64,000 nt of DNA, taken from positions 2,728,001 through 2,792,000 of the forward strand of contig CP049016.1 of NCBI GenBank assembly GCA_004376055.2, read 5' to 3'. Origin of the DNA: Nitrospirales bacterium LBB_01 (lineage in GTDB: Bacteria > Nitrospirota > Thermodesulfovibrionia > Thermodesulfovibrionales > Magnetobacteriaceae). Positions 51,224 to 58,959 of this stretch are shown one piece after another. Below the pieces are notes generated by a model, which was not told where the DNA came from, ran no database searches, and saw only the letters and a list, made by a program, of their open reading frames with translations. The position numbers and the translations under genes were made by a program. Within the stretch, counting starts at the first letter, position 1. Every line of letters begins with the position of its first letter.

Positions 51224-52732
51224 ATGGAAAGCAGACTCATAGGACTTAAAGAGATCCGCATTGGAGTGCCGCTGGATCACCCGGTTTACGACGCCAATGG
51301 AAAGCTCATGCTGCGGCGAGGGTATGTGGTAAAGAGCAATGGCGAGCTCAAACTGTTAAACGAGCTGATGAGTCCTTACGTAAAGACAGTTTATCACGAG
51401 TTTGAGCAGGATTTATCGGCGGGCGAGGGCAGCTCATTGATTGAGACCCCGTTTGAGATAATCAAAAGTGTAACGGATAAATATAACAACCTCGTAGAAG
51501 ATACCTCTGAAAAGTTAAATATGCTGCACCATACCGGTCAGATAACAGACGGCATTGTGCAGTGCTGCTATGATGACGAGGATTTATCATTAGGAACACT
51601 CTATATGGATAAAACTCTTCCATACACAGTAAAACATCCAATTCATGCTGCAACAGTAGCAGAGATTATAGCTAAGAAACTCAACAAAAGCGCACAGTGG
51701 CGAAAATCCCTGATAGCTGCCGTCCTTACCATGAATATATCAATTATAGAACTTCAAAACGCACTGATGCGCCAGAGTCTTCCTCTAACGGATACCCAGC
51801 GCAAGGAAATAGAAAACCACCCTGCTAAAAGTGTTGAAATGCTGAGACTCCGCGGTGTAACAGATGAACTATGGCTGCGCACTGTCATAGAACACCATGA
51901 ATCTTATGACGGAGGCGGTTACCCTAATGGACTTAAGGGAGATGAAATCTCAGAAAGCGCCCGGGTTGCACGCCTTGCCGACATATACTGCACTATGGTG
52001 TCTGAGAGAAACTACAGAGGGCCGCTTTATGCTAATGAGGCTATGAAGAGGATTTTCCTGCAAAAAGGCCAGGGAGTGGATGAGACCCTGGCAATGTTGT
52101 TTATAAAACATCTGGGGATTTACCCTCCCGGCTCTTTTGTGAAACTTAAAAATAAAGAGGTTGCAGTCGTTACAGAAAGAGGAAAACTTGCAAACACCCC
52201 TATAGTTAAAACCATACTGAGAGCAAATGGATTTCCATCATCTAATCCAATAAAACGCGACACATCAGAGCCTGACTACGCTGTTGTGGAAATGCTTTTG
52301 TACTCAGACATTAACCTTCACGTAAATCCGCACAAACTTTGGGGATTTTCAGACTTTGAGAAGTCTCCTGTAATGAAAAGACGTCACAGCAGGTTTATCG
52401 CTAACTGTCCAGCTGATGTTACTGAGCGGGATATAGGGTTTTCAGTTCGTTCTCTTATACTTAACTTCAGTGTCGGCGGCTGTTTGCTTAAGATTTCAAA
52501 TAAGTCTTTTAAAACAGGCCACAAAGCACTGAAGGTAAAGCATGTGTATGAACTCCAGTTTGAGATTTTTGACAAACACCTTAAAAACATTAGGCTTCAG
52601 ATAAGAAACTCTAAAATCACCGGAGGTTACCAATTTGCAGGAGGACAGTTTCTTGACCTTACAGACGATGAAAAATCCCTCATTCGTCTATACGTAGAAA
52701 TCAAAGGTAACGATAAGAACAACAGCGATTAA
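51224..52732 (+). CDS. HD-GYP-like domain protein with C-terminal PilZ domain
   Basis: The 502-residue protein has an N-terminal segment common before HD-GYP domains (GVPLDHPVYDANGKLMLRRG), an HD-GYP-like domain (HPIHAATVAEIIAKKL; VIEHHESYDGGGYPNGLKGDEISE; ARLADIYCTMVSERNYRGPL) and a C-terminal PilZ-like domain (RRHSRFIANCPADV; LNFSVGGCLLKIS). The HD dyad, expected around AAVLTMNISIIE, is replaced by MN, so phosphodiesterase activity is doubtful, while HHE..DG.GYP remains. PilZ has R...R and a variant of D/NxSxxG. Likely a c-di-GMP sensor rather than a degrading enzyme. Confidence 0.88.
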   Translation: MESRLIGLKEIRIGVPLDHPVYDANGKLMLRRGYVVKSNGELKLLNELMSPYVKTVYHEFEQDLSAGEGSSLIETPFEIIKSVTDKYNNLVEDTSEKLNMLHHTGQITDGIVQCCYDDEDLSLGTLYMDKTLPYTVKHPIHAATVAEIIAKKLNKSAQWRKSLIAAVLTMNISIIELQNALMRQSLPLTDTQRKEIENHPAKSVEMLRLRGVTDELWLRTVIEHHESYDGGGYPNGLKGDEISESARVARLADIYCTMVSERNYRGPLYANEAMKRIFLQKGQGVDETLAMLFIKHLGIYPPGSFVKLKNKEVAVVTERGKLANTPIVKTILRANGFPSSNPIKRDTSEPDYAVVEMLLYSDINLHVNPHKLWGFSDFEKSPVMKRRHSRFIANCPADVTERDIGFSVRSLILNFSVGGCLLKISNKSFKTGHKALKVKHVYELQFEIFDKHLKNIRLQIRNSKITGGYQFAGGQFLDLTDDEKSLIRLYVEIKGNDKNNSD

Positions 52733-52751
52733 TTCGTTTAGAAGAGACAAC

Positions 52752-52988
52752 TTAAGAACATGATCTTGGTTTGGTTTTAAGCCAGGCAGGCACAACTACT
52801 CCCTTGTCTTCTAAGCTCTCAATGATAATATCCCGTGTTGAGGGTCTAACACCGCCGCAATAAAGCCTGCTGTAACCTTTACTTAAATTAACAGCTGCAA
52901 ACAGGTATATCAAAGCTATTGGCAGCAAAATAGGCACAAGCGGCAATAAAAGAACCACAACCGTTATTATAAATGCTTTTTTCTTCAT
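52752..52988 (-). CDS. Small membrane protein, function unknown
   Basis: The 78-residue protein has one long hydrophobic stretch (residues 5-35), then a polar C-terminus (CGGVRPSTRDIIIESLEDKG, VVPAWLKTKP). It lies in the convergent space after the PilZ gene. No strong ribosome binding site precedes ATG 52988. No family recognised. Confidence 0.6.
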   Translation of the reverse strand: MKKKAFIITVVVLLLPLVPILLPIALIYLFAAVNLSKGYSRLYCGGVRPSTRDIIIESLEDKGVVVPAWLKTKPRSCS

Positions 52989-53041
52989 GTCTTATTTCTT
53001 AATCATTGTAGCATTAAATAATATTTATTTCAACTTAATCA

Positions 53042-53614
53042 CTAATATTTTAATCCGATTTCTTTAAAAACTATCTTTCGCCATCTTCTGAAAGAGTCAA
53101 ACCGCCTTTTCCAGTAATAATCCCACGCATCTGAGTTAGTAGAGCTCTCTACGACTCCAACCTGTGACGATGCCTGCACAAAATACACCGTTGCCCTGTG
53201 TATCCTTGTGATTAATCCTACATGGTTTTGACTACTTTTACTGTCTGTGAAAAACATTAAATCACCAGGCCGGATTTCGCTTTTTTCAATCTCATAAGAC
53301 ATGTCATATATCTTGTCGGCGGGCAGGTAATATGGCTTAAACTCAAAGCCGCTGCCTTTAAGCGATTTTCTTGTCACAGCGCATATAAGGTTAGAGCAAT
53401 CGGAGTACTGAGATTTATCTGGATTAGCCCCTTCTTTGTATTGCTTTCCGATGAAGGGCTTGGAAGAACTGTATATGTTTTTCTCTAAGACATCGTATGG
53501 TGTTTTTATCTCCTGCTCCAGAGGTTCCGGCGTCCGCACTACCTGCTGCTTAGCGCACCCTGCAGCCAAAAGCAATACAACCACCACGAGGGTCATCTCA
53601 GTCAGCCGTCTCAT
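53042..53614 (-). CDS. NlpC/P60 family lipoprotein, probable cell-wall endopeptidase
   Basis: From ATG 53614 the product has 190 residues: signal sequence with lipobox LLAAGC, a short linker, and an NlpC/P60 domain with catalytic Cys in YSDCSNLICAV, RPGDLMFFTDS and catalytic His in QNHVGLITRI. Such enzymes cleave peptide stems of peptidoglycan. The frame is open to 53671 but that part overlaps the MITE-like element. Follows the receiver gene at 53772 across this element. Confidence 0.88.
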   Translation of the reverse strand: MRRLTEMTLVVVVLLLAAGCAKQQVVRTPEPLEQEIKTPYDVLEKNIYSSSKPFIGKQYKEGANPDKSQYSDCSNLICAVTRKSLKGSGFEFKPYYLPADKIYDMSYEIEKSEIRPGDLMFFTDSKSSQNHVGLITRIHRATVYFVQASSQVGVVESSTNSDAWDYYWKRRFDSFRRWRKIVFKEIGLKY

Positions 53615-53647
53615 GCCGTAGCCCCCCTCAAAAGTACTTACCCTCTC

Positions 53648-53772
53648 ATACCAAGCTGCAGGCAGAAGCATAACGAGGCGGCAAGGAGAAAGCGACGCAG
53701 GCGTACTTTTAGTACGTTGAGGAGCTTTTGACGCATGCCAACAAAGTTAGGCGATAAAATGCAGCTTGGTAT
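53648..53772 (+). repeat. MITE-like element M, copy 2, between the receiver and NlpC genes
   Basis: 125 bp, ends ATACCAAGCTGCA.. and ..TGCAGCTTGGTAT (13-bp perfect terminal inverted repeats in this copy), core GCGGCAAGGAGAAAGCGAC and hairpin CGTACT TTT AGTACG. TCAT adjoins both ends. Its last base is the A of the TGA stop of the leftward receiver gene. Confidence 0.9.
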
Positions 53773-54149
53773 CATGTAAGGCCAAGGACTTCTTTAGCCT
53801 TATTTTTCAACTCCCTCGGACTGAATGGTTTTGTCACGTACTCATCACAGCCGCTCTCTATGCCCTTTTCTTTGTCAAATTCCTGACCCTTAGCAGTCAG
53901 CATTATGATATACACTCCTTTAATGCCAAGCACATTCTTAATCGTATTGCATACGTCAAAGCCGTTCATCTTTGGCATCATCACGTCAAGAAAAACAAGT
54001 TCGGGATGCTTTTCCTTAACTATTTCAAGCGCCTCAGCGCCGTTTTCTGCCGTAAGAATCTCCACTCCGTCGTCCTCCAGAGCTTCGAGGGTCTGTTCAA
54101 TTAACATCCGTATATGCTGCTCATCATCTGCTATAAGAATTATCGGCAT
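53772..54149 (-). CDS. Single-domain response regulator
   Basis: The 125-residue receiver has IILIADDEQHIR, Asp in LVFLDVMMPKMNGFD, MLTAKGQ and Lys in VTKPFSPREL. It follows the GAF-HD-GYP gene by ~20 bp and likely works with it. The stop codon is formed at the border of a MITE-like element. Confidence 0.93.
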   Translation of the reverse strand: MPIILIADDEQHIRMLIEQTLEALEDDGVEILTAENGAEALEIVKEKHPELVFLDVMMPKMNGFDVCNTIKNVLGIKGVYIIMLTAKGQEFDKEKGIESGCDEYVTKPFSPRELKNKAKEVLGLT

Positions 54150-54170
54150 TATTGCTGTCCCCCCTTTAAT

Positions 54171-55526
54171 TTATTTCCCCGATTCGGCGGGTTTAATCTT
54201 GTTTTCGTCACATGCTTTAAAAAAGGCCTCTACAACATCGGCGTCAAACTGAGTGCCGGAACATTTTCTTAATTCATCTATTGCAACTTCAAAAGGCAGT
54301 CCCTTTCTGTAGGGTCTGTCTGAGGTCATTGCATCAAAGGAATCGGCAACGGCTATTATCCGCGCTATCAGGTCAATGTCTGTGCCAATCAGCCCTTCAG
54401 GATAACCCTTGCCGTCAAAGCGCTCGTGGTGAGATTTAACCCCAGGTATTATATCTTTGAGCTCCTCTATGTAGGACAGTATCTGCTTCCCGCTGGCCGG
54501 GTGGGTTTTAATCTCCTCAAATTCCTCATCGGTGAGCTTTGACGTCTTCCGAAGCACGTTATCACTGACCCCTATTTTCCCTATGTCGTGAAGCACTGAG
54601 GCAAGCTCAAGTCTCTCTCTCTCTTTTGGGGATAATCCAAGGGTTTCCGCTATCGCTATGCAGTAGCTCATCACACGCTTTGTGTGTCCTCCGGTGTATG
54701 GATCCCTCTGTTCAATTGTTTCGGCAAGGGTATGGACCGTCTTAATAAAAGCTCCCTTAAGTGATTCGTAAAGCCTTGCGTTATCAATTGCAAACGCCGC
54801 CTGAGACACCAAAGTGCAGAAAAACCTTAGATCATCAGCACAGTAGTTGTACGATTCACTTGTGCTTGCAGTTACCACACCAAGGGTCTTTTCTTTTGCT
54901 TTTAACGGAGCACAAATCATGGAGTTTACGTTGTCTGCACCCAACACACAACTTGAGTCTGAGCGGCAGTCATTTATTATCGCAGCCTTGCCGCTAAGCA
55001 TAACGTCACACACTAAACCTGTTTCTTGCGGCAGTTCCCTGGACGTGCCACAGTTTGTGCCGTATTCGGCTGCTATCTCAAGTTTACCGCTTATTTCGTT
55101 TTTAAGAATTACCAACACGTTGTCAGCCCTGATTTGTTCCAGTATCTGATTTATGAGAAAGTTTGCTATCTCCTTAACGTTAAATGTGTTGACTTTCTCC
55201 ACAAAATCATAGAGCATTGTAATTTCATTGTACTTATCAAGAGTCTCAGTTGCCAGCGCTTTTCTTTCTATCTCTGTTTTTACCATGTGATGAAGCAGTG
55301 AGACTATCGCTGCCTTTTTGCCGGTATCCTGCCCATAGACCCACCCTACGGCTGTATCATTGACCGTTACCGGAAGCCCTGAGTGATTGCGGATATCAGC
55401 TCCGTATATGACAGTGTCAGTGCTGTCCGCTATGCAGACGCTTATCCCCAAAGAGTCGGTAAGCGTGTCTATCAGCTTAATCGTGTCTTTTTTCTGAAGG
55501 AATTTTCGCAAATTAAAGAGATCCAC
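54171..55526 (-). CDS. GAF-domain HD-GYP c-di-GMP phosphodiesterase
   Basis: The 451-residue protein has an N-terminal PAS/GAF-like region, a GAF domain (LINQILEQIRADNVLVIL; APLKAKEKTLGVVTAST) and a full HD-GYP domain: GHTKRVMSYCIAIAE, HDIGKIGV (HD dyad), HPASGKQIL, HHERFDGKGYPEGL and ADSFDAMTSDRPYRKGL. All metal and GYP residues are present, unlike the protein at 51224. Likely degrades c-di-GMP. Confidence 0.95.
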   Translation of the reverse strand: MDLFNLRKFLQKKDTIKLIDTLTDSLGISVCIADSTDTVIYGADIRNHSGLPVTVNDTAVGWVYGQDTGKKAAIVSLLHHMVKTEIERKALATETLDKYNEITMLYDFVEKVNTFNVKEIANFLINQILEQIRADNVLVILKNEISGKLEIAAEYGTNCGTSRELPQETGLVCDVMLSGKAAIINDCRSDSSCVLGADNVNSMICAPLKAKEKTLGVVTASTSESYNYCADDLRFFCTLVSQAAFAIDNARLYESLKGAFIKTVHTLAETIEQRDPYTGGHTKRVMSYCIAIAETLGLSPKERERLELASVLHDIGKIGVSDNVLRKTSKLTDEEFEEIKTHPASGKQILSYIEELKDIIPGVKSHHERFDGKGYPEGLIGTDIDLIARIIAVADSFDAMTSDRPYRKGLPFEVAIDELRKCSGTQFDADVVEAFFKACDENKIKPAESGK

Positions 55527-55675
55527 TTACCCTCCTGTTTCTAAATATTATACGTTAACTCTCTAAGTTTAATGAAGCCTTTACGATAGGCGGTAGTGTC
55601 TCAGTTTAAGAGTTTATCACTTATTCTTTTGAATTTATGATACTATCGGTTGGCGAAATTCTCACTATTTGTTTC

Positions 55676-56194
55676 TTATAACAACTCAAATATGGTAGTT
55701 AAATCTTTATAACTTGGGTTTCTCCACATAAAAACATACAAAAGATTATTAATATTATTATTTTCATGAATCGTTTCATTAGTATTAACAATTGATTTAC
55801 CTTCTTCCTTCCATTTAATCTCTAAACCAACTGAAAGTGCAATAAACGCATTTAAAAATACATAATCACCATTATCATTTCCCTCTATAATTTGAATAGG
55901 TTTTAATCTGTTAAACCATGAAGCTATTGAAGCCCCCTTTTTTGAAGGTGAAGGATTATCATTTTTCATATCATGAATATGGTTTGATGAATATAAATCA
56001 ATACACGCTGATGCTGATGCCGTATATAATAAATGTGCATCCAATCTTGTTTTACATGTAAAATTACTTTCATTTTCTTTGTGTGTTTTTGCACATGCCC
56101 TCATAAATAAATATATACGATTTTTAGTTTTTTCATTTGTTAATATTTGTTTAGCTTTTTCACTGAAATATAATTTATTTATAATACTATCCAT
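55676..56194 (-). CDS. AT-rich gene of unknown function, second of a pair
   Basis: The 172-residue protein is Asn-, Lys- and Ile-rich with mostly helical segments (KAKQILTNEKTKNRIYLFMRAC; TRLDAHLLYTASASACIDLY; NAFIALSVGLEIKWKEEG). It has no signal peptide. The start is 2 bp after the 69-residue gene, so the two are coupled. Base composition is clearly lower in GC than the flanking signalling genes, suggesting transfer. No family recognised. Confidence 0.7.
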   Translation of the reverse strand: MDSIINKLYFSEKAKQILTNEKTKNRIYLFMRACAKTHKENESNFTCKTRLDAHLLYTASASACIDLYSSNHIHDMKNDNPSPSKKGASIASWFNRLKPIQIIEGNDNGDYVFLNAFIALSVGLEIKWKEEGKSIVNTNETIHENNNINNLLYVFMWRNPSYKDLTTIFELL

Positions 56195-56196
56195 AA

Positions 56197-56406
56197 CTAT
56201 TTTTTATTATTTTCAAAAAAAGATTTATATAATCCAGTTACTACTGTTTTGATTAACTCATCGTCGGGCATCATATCTGCTACACCATTATTTACTGTAG
56301 CATGTGTCGCTGCATTATTCCCAAAATTAACCAAAGATGCAGCTATATCTCTTTCACTAGTATCTAAAAAATCAAAATCATTGGCACTATACAACTTTTC
56401 ATTCAT
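56197..56406 (-). CDS. Small acidic protein, first of an AT-rich pair
   Basis: The 69-residue protein (NDFDFLDTSERDIAASLVNF, ATVNNGVADMMPDDELIKTV) follows a strong GGGGGGAG site. Acidic, no membrane segment. Small acidic first gene plus larger second gene fits, but does not prove, an antitoxin/toxin or immunity layout. No family recognised. Confidence 0.65.
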   Translation of the reverse strand: MNEKLYSANDFDFLDTSERDIAASLVNFGNNAATHATVNNGVADMMPDDELIKTVVTGLYKSFFENNKK

Positions 56407-56657
56407 ACTCCCCCCTTTTTCGTGTCTTTTTTAAAGTTATTTATAAAAATCCTTCACCTGTTGCATCTCTAATTAATATTATATTTAGATATTTTCTTCT
56501 TGTCAAGCGTATCATTTTGAAATTTATAGTAATTTAGACAACTTATCTTAATCATTTTAGTTAAATGCACTTTGTTTTAGCTATTATCCCAACGATAAGA
56601 ATAATGGCAGCTTTGTGGGTTATTCATTAGGTTGTTTAGGAGTTAACTCAATAGACA
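56407..56657. other. AT-rich intergenic stretch
   Basis: No gene, repeat of the families described here, or clear promoter was seen, beyond the ribosome binding site of the small acidic gene at its left edge. Confidence 0.5.
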
Positions 56658-58739
56658 TTAAGAAAAATTATTTTTTAAATTGATACAATACACAACAGGC
56701 AATGTGAAAGAAAAGGTGCTCCCCTTTCCGTGCGCGCTTTTAACCCATATGTGTCCCCCGTGGTGCTCTACAATTTCCTTGCTTATAGGAAGTCCAAGCC
56801 CTGAGCCTTTTGGTTTGTCTGTAAGAGTGTCGCCGATTTGTTTAAATTTCTCAAAGACCAAATCCAATTCCTCTTTTGGAATCCCTATCCCGTTATCGGT
56901 TACAGAAACCAATATTTCTTTCCTGCTGTCATCGTATGAGGCTCTTATGATTATATCGCCATCATTGCTGAATTTTATGGCGTTTGAAATCAGATTTATC
57001 ACTACCTGCAAAATTCGGCCGTAATCACCAATGGTGTCAGGCACATTTTCCTCTGTCTCAACAATAAATTTAAGAGTGTCATTTTTTCTTAGAAGTGAAG
57101 CAGTTGCCTTGACTGCGTGGTTTAGAAGCTGCTGGATATTAATATTATCCTTTTTCCAGACCATCTTACCAGACTCCATCTTTGTTATATCCAACACATC
57201 GTTTATAAGAGCCGTAAGACGCTCACTTTCCGATATTATGATAGCAATGTTTTCGTTTATGCGTTTGACTGAGCGCTCCACCTTTTTGTTTTCCATGTTA
57301 ACATGAGGGATAACAGTGTTTTCAAAAGATTCCTTTATGATTTCTGCAAACCCGAGCACTGAGGTCAAAGGAGTTCTCAGTTCGTGGGAGACGTTGGAAA
57401 GAAACGCTGATTTCATCTCATCAAGCGCCTTTAGTTTGTCGTATGCAGTCTGAAGCTCAGAGGTTCGCTCGTTGACCTTGGTATCCAGTGACATGATGTT
57501 TTCCTTAAGCTCCTCCACCATACTGTTAAAAGCGTCGGCAAGTATGCCTATCTCATCATTTCGGTTAAGAGTAATTGTGGCAGTTAAATCCCCTCCCTTA
57601 ATGCGCAGTGCGGTTTCTGCAAGTTTTCTCAGAGGGGCTGCCATTTTCTTTGAAAATATATATCCGAAAGAAATTAAAAATATAAGGCTTAAAGAGGCAA
57701 TTGTTAAAATACGGTTACCAAGTATGCGGGAGCTGCTCTCAAGCTCATCCACATAAACAGAAGAGCCGATGTACCATCCAAGAGGCTTATAGTAGCGCAC
57801 CCATGCAATTTTGTCATACACGTAATGTCCCGGGTCAGTGGGTCTGTCCCACTTATATCTTAAGCCATTGGGGTTATCTACAACTGCAATAAGTGCTTTA
57901 TCTATTGACACATTGGTCCCAGGAACTATCTCCAGCTCCATACTTGTGCCCTCTTTTTTCCTATTTGGATGAATTATCCTGTGGTGACCTTGCTTTGAGT
58001 CAAAAATAAATACATATCCTGTTTTTGCCAGTTTCACGTCCTTTAGTATTTGGCGCAGATTGTCAGTGGCTGTTTTCCTCATAGAATCCACTGCCTTTTC
58101 AATGTCGTCAATGTAAACTCCTGTAGCGATTACCCATTTACGCTCTGGCAGGTTTTTGAAAAACGTTAACTTTTCTAGAGGCATATCTCCGCTGTCAAGC
58201 CTTCTCCACATGTAGGTATGGTACCCTTCGCCGTCTTTTTGTGCTCCTTCAACAATAGGATACACTACAAGCTTACCCGTAACATCGGCTAACTTTGAGC
58301 AGTCTGTGTGAAGAACCTTCGGGTCAGGGTGGGCAAGTATATATGAATTATAATCAGTGACAAAGATGTAATCATTATTTCCATATTTAATATTACTAAG
58401 AGCCTCTAAAATTTTATTTTCAACATTGACACGGGATATAGCGCCTGCCTTAGATTGTGACTCTATGATATTGATGTAGCTCTCAGCCATCATAATGATA
58501 TTTTTAAGTTCCCTCTTTTTTGCAGCAAGTGCCGACTCTCTGTACAATTCTATTCCGTGATCAATTGTGCGCACAATTTCATAAACATTGTTAAGTGTTG
58601 TCAGTGCCGATGATTTTTCTATCTCATAAACTCTCTCTCTGATAAAGTCTCTTGAGAAAAAATATAGAACTGCTGTAAAGGCGGCAATAACAACAACTAT
58701 TGTGGAAAAATATTTTATGAAGAGTTTTGATTTAAACAT
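56658..58739 (-). CDS. Double-Cache, HAMP sensor histidine kinase
   Basis: From ATG 58739 the protein has 693 residues: N-terminal helix, two Cache-type periplasmic domains (NNDYIFVTDYNSYILAHPDP..KWVIATGVYIDD; TGYVFIFDSKQGHHRIIHPN..GWYIGSSVYVDE), a second helix, HAMP (PLRKLAETALRIKGGDLTAT), a coiled coil, H-box FLSNVSHELRTPLTSVLG and an ATPase domain (VTDNGIGIPKEELDLVFEKF; GSGLGLPISKEIV). The start lies right at the edge of an R repeat; the longer frame (to 58766) is repeat sequence. Orphan kinase here; similar architecture to the next gene's kinase core. Confidence 0.94.
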   Translation of the reverse strand: MFKSKLFIKYFSTIVVVIAAFTAVLYFFSRDFIRERVYEIEKSSALTTLNNVYEIVRTIDHGIELYRESALAAKKRELKNIIMMAESYINIIESQSKAGAISRVNVENKILEALSNIKYGNNDYIFVTDYNSYILAHPDPKVLHTDCSKLADVTGKLVVYPIVEGAQKDGEGYHTYMWRRLDSGDMPLEKLTFFKNLPERKWVIATGVYIDDIEKAVDSMRKTATDNLRQILKDVKLAKTGYVFIFDSKQGHHRIIHPNRKKEGTSMELEIVPGTNVSIDKALIAVVDNPNGLRYKWDRPTDPGHYVYDKIAWVRYYKPLGWYIGSSVYVDELESSSRILGNRILTIASLSLIFLISFGYIFSKKMAAPLRKLAETALRIKGGDLTATITLNRNDEIGILADAFNSMVEELKENIMSLDTKVNERTSELQTAYDKLKALDEMKSAFLSNVSHELRTPLTSVLGFAEIIKESFENTVIPHVNMENKKVERSVKRINENIAIIISESERLTALINDVLDITKMESGKMVWKKDNINIQQLLNHAVKATASLLRKNDTLKFIVETEENVPDTIGDYGRILQVVINLISNAIKFSNDGDIIIRASYDDSRKEILVSVTDNGIGIPKEELDLVFEKFKQIGDTLTDKPKGSGLGLPISKEIVEHHGGHIWVKSAHGKGSTFSFTLPVVYCINLKNNFS

Positions 58740-58932
58740 AATTGTCTTTGTGGGTAACTCTGCCAATAGAAACTGGATTCCTGCCTTCGCAGGAATGACA
58801 CTCCACTAAAGGGGATTCCCCTGTAAAATAGTCCCCTCCTTTGTCATTCCCGCCTACGAGCGGGAATCCAGTTCTTTTAAATATATCATATGCTGACATA
58901 AAACCCTCTGCCTGAGTTAACACAATAACCAT
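58738..58932. repeat. R-family palindromic repeat, copy 7
   Basis: Inverted relative to copies 1 and 4-6. Carries both hairpin modules and the additional CAGGGGAATCCCCTTTAGTGG block shared with copy 6. A short CATCTGTGTCATCTGCGG tract follows at 58940. Confidence 0.9.
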
Positions 58933-58959
58933 TTTTATTTCATCTGTGTCATCTGCGGG

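Noticed and set aside
1342-58932. R repeats as a CRISPR array
   Set aside because: Copies are kilobases apart, with no regular spacers and no cas genes.
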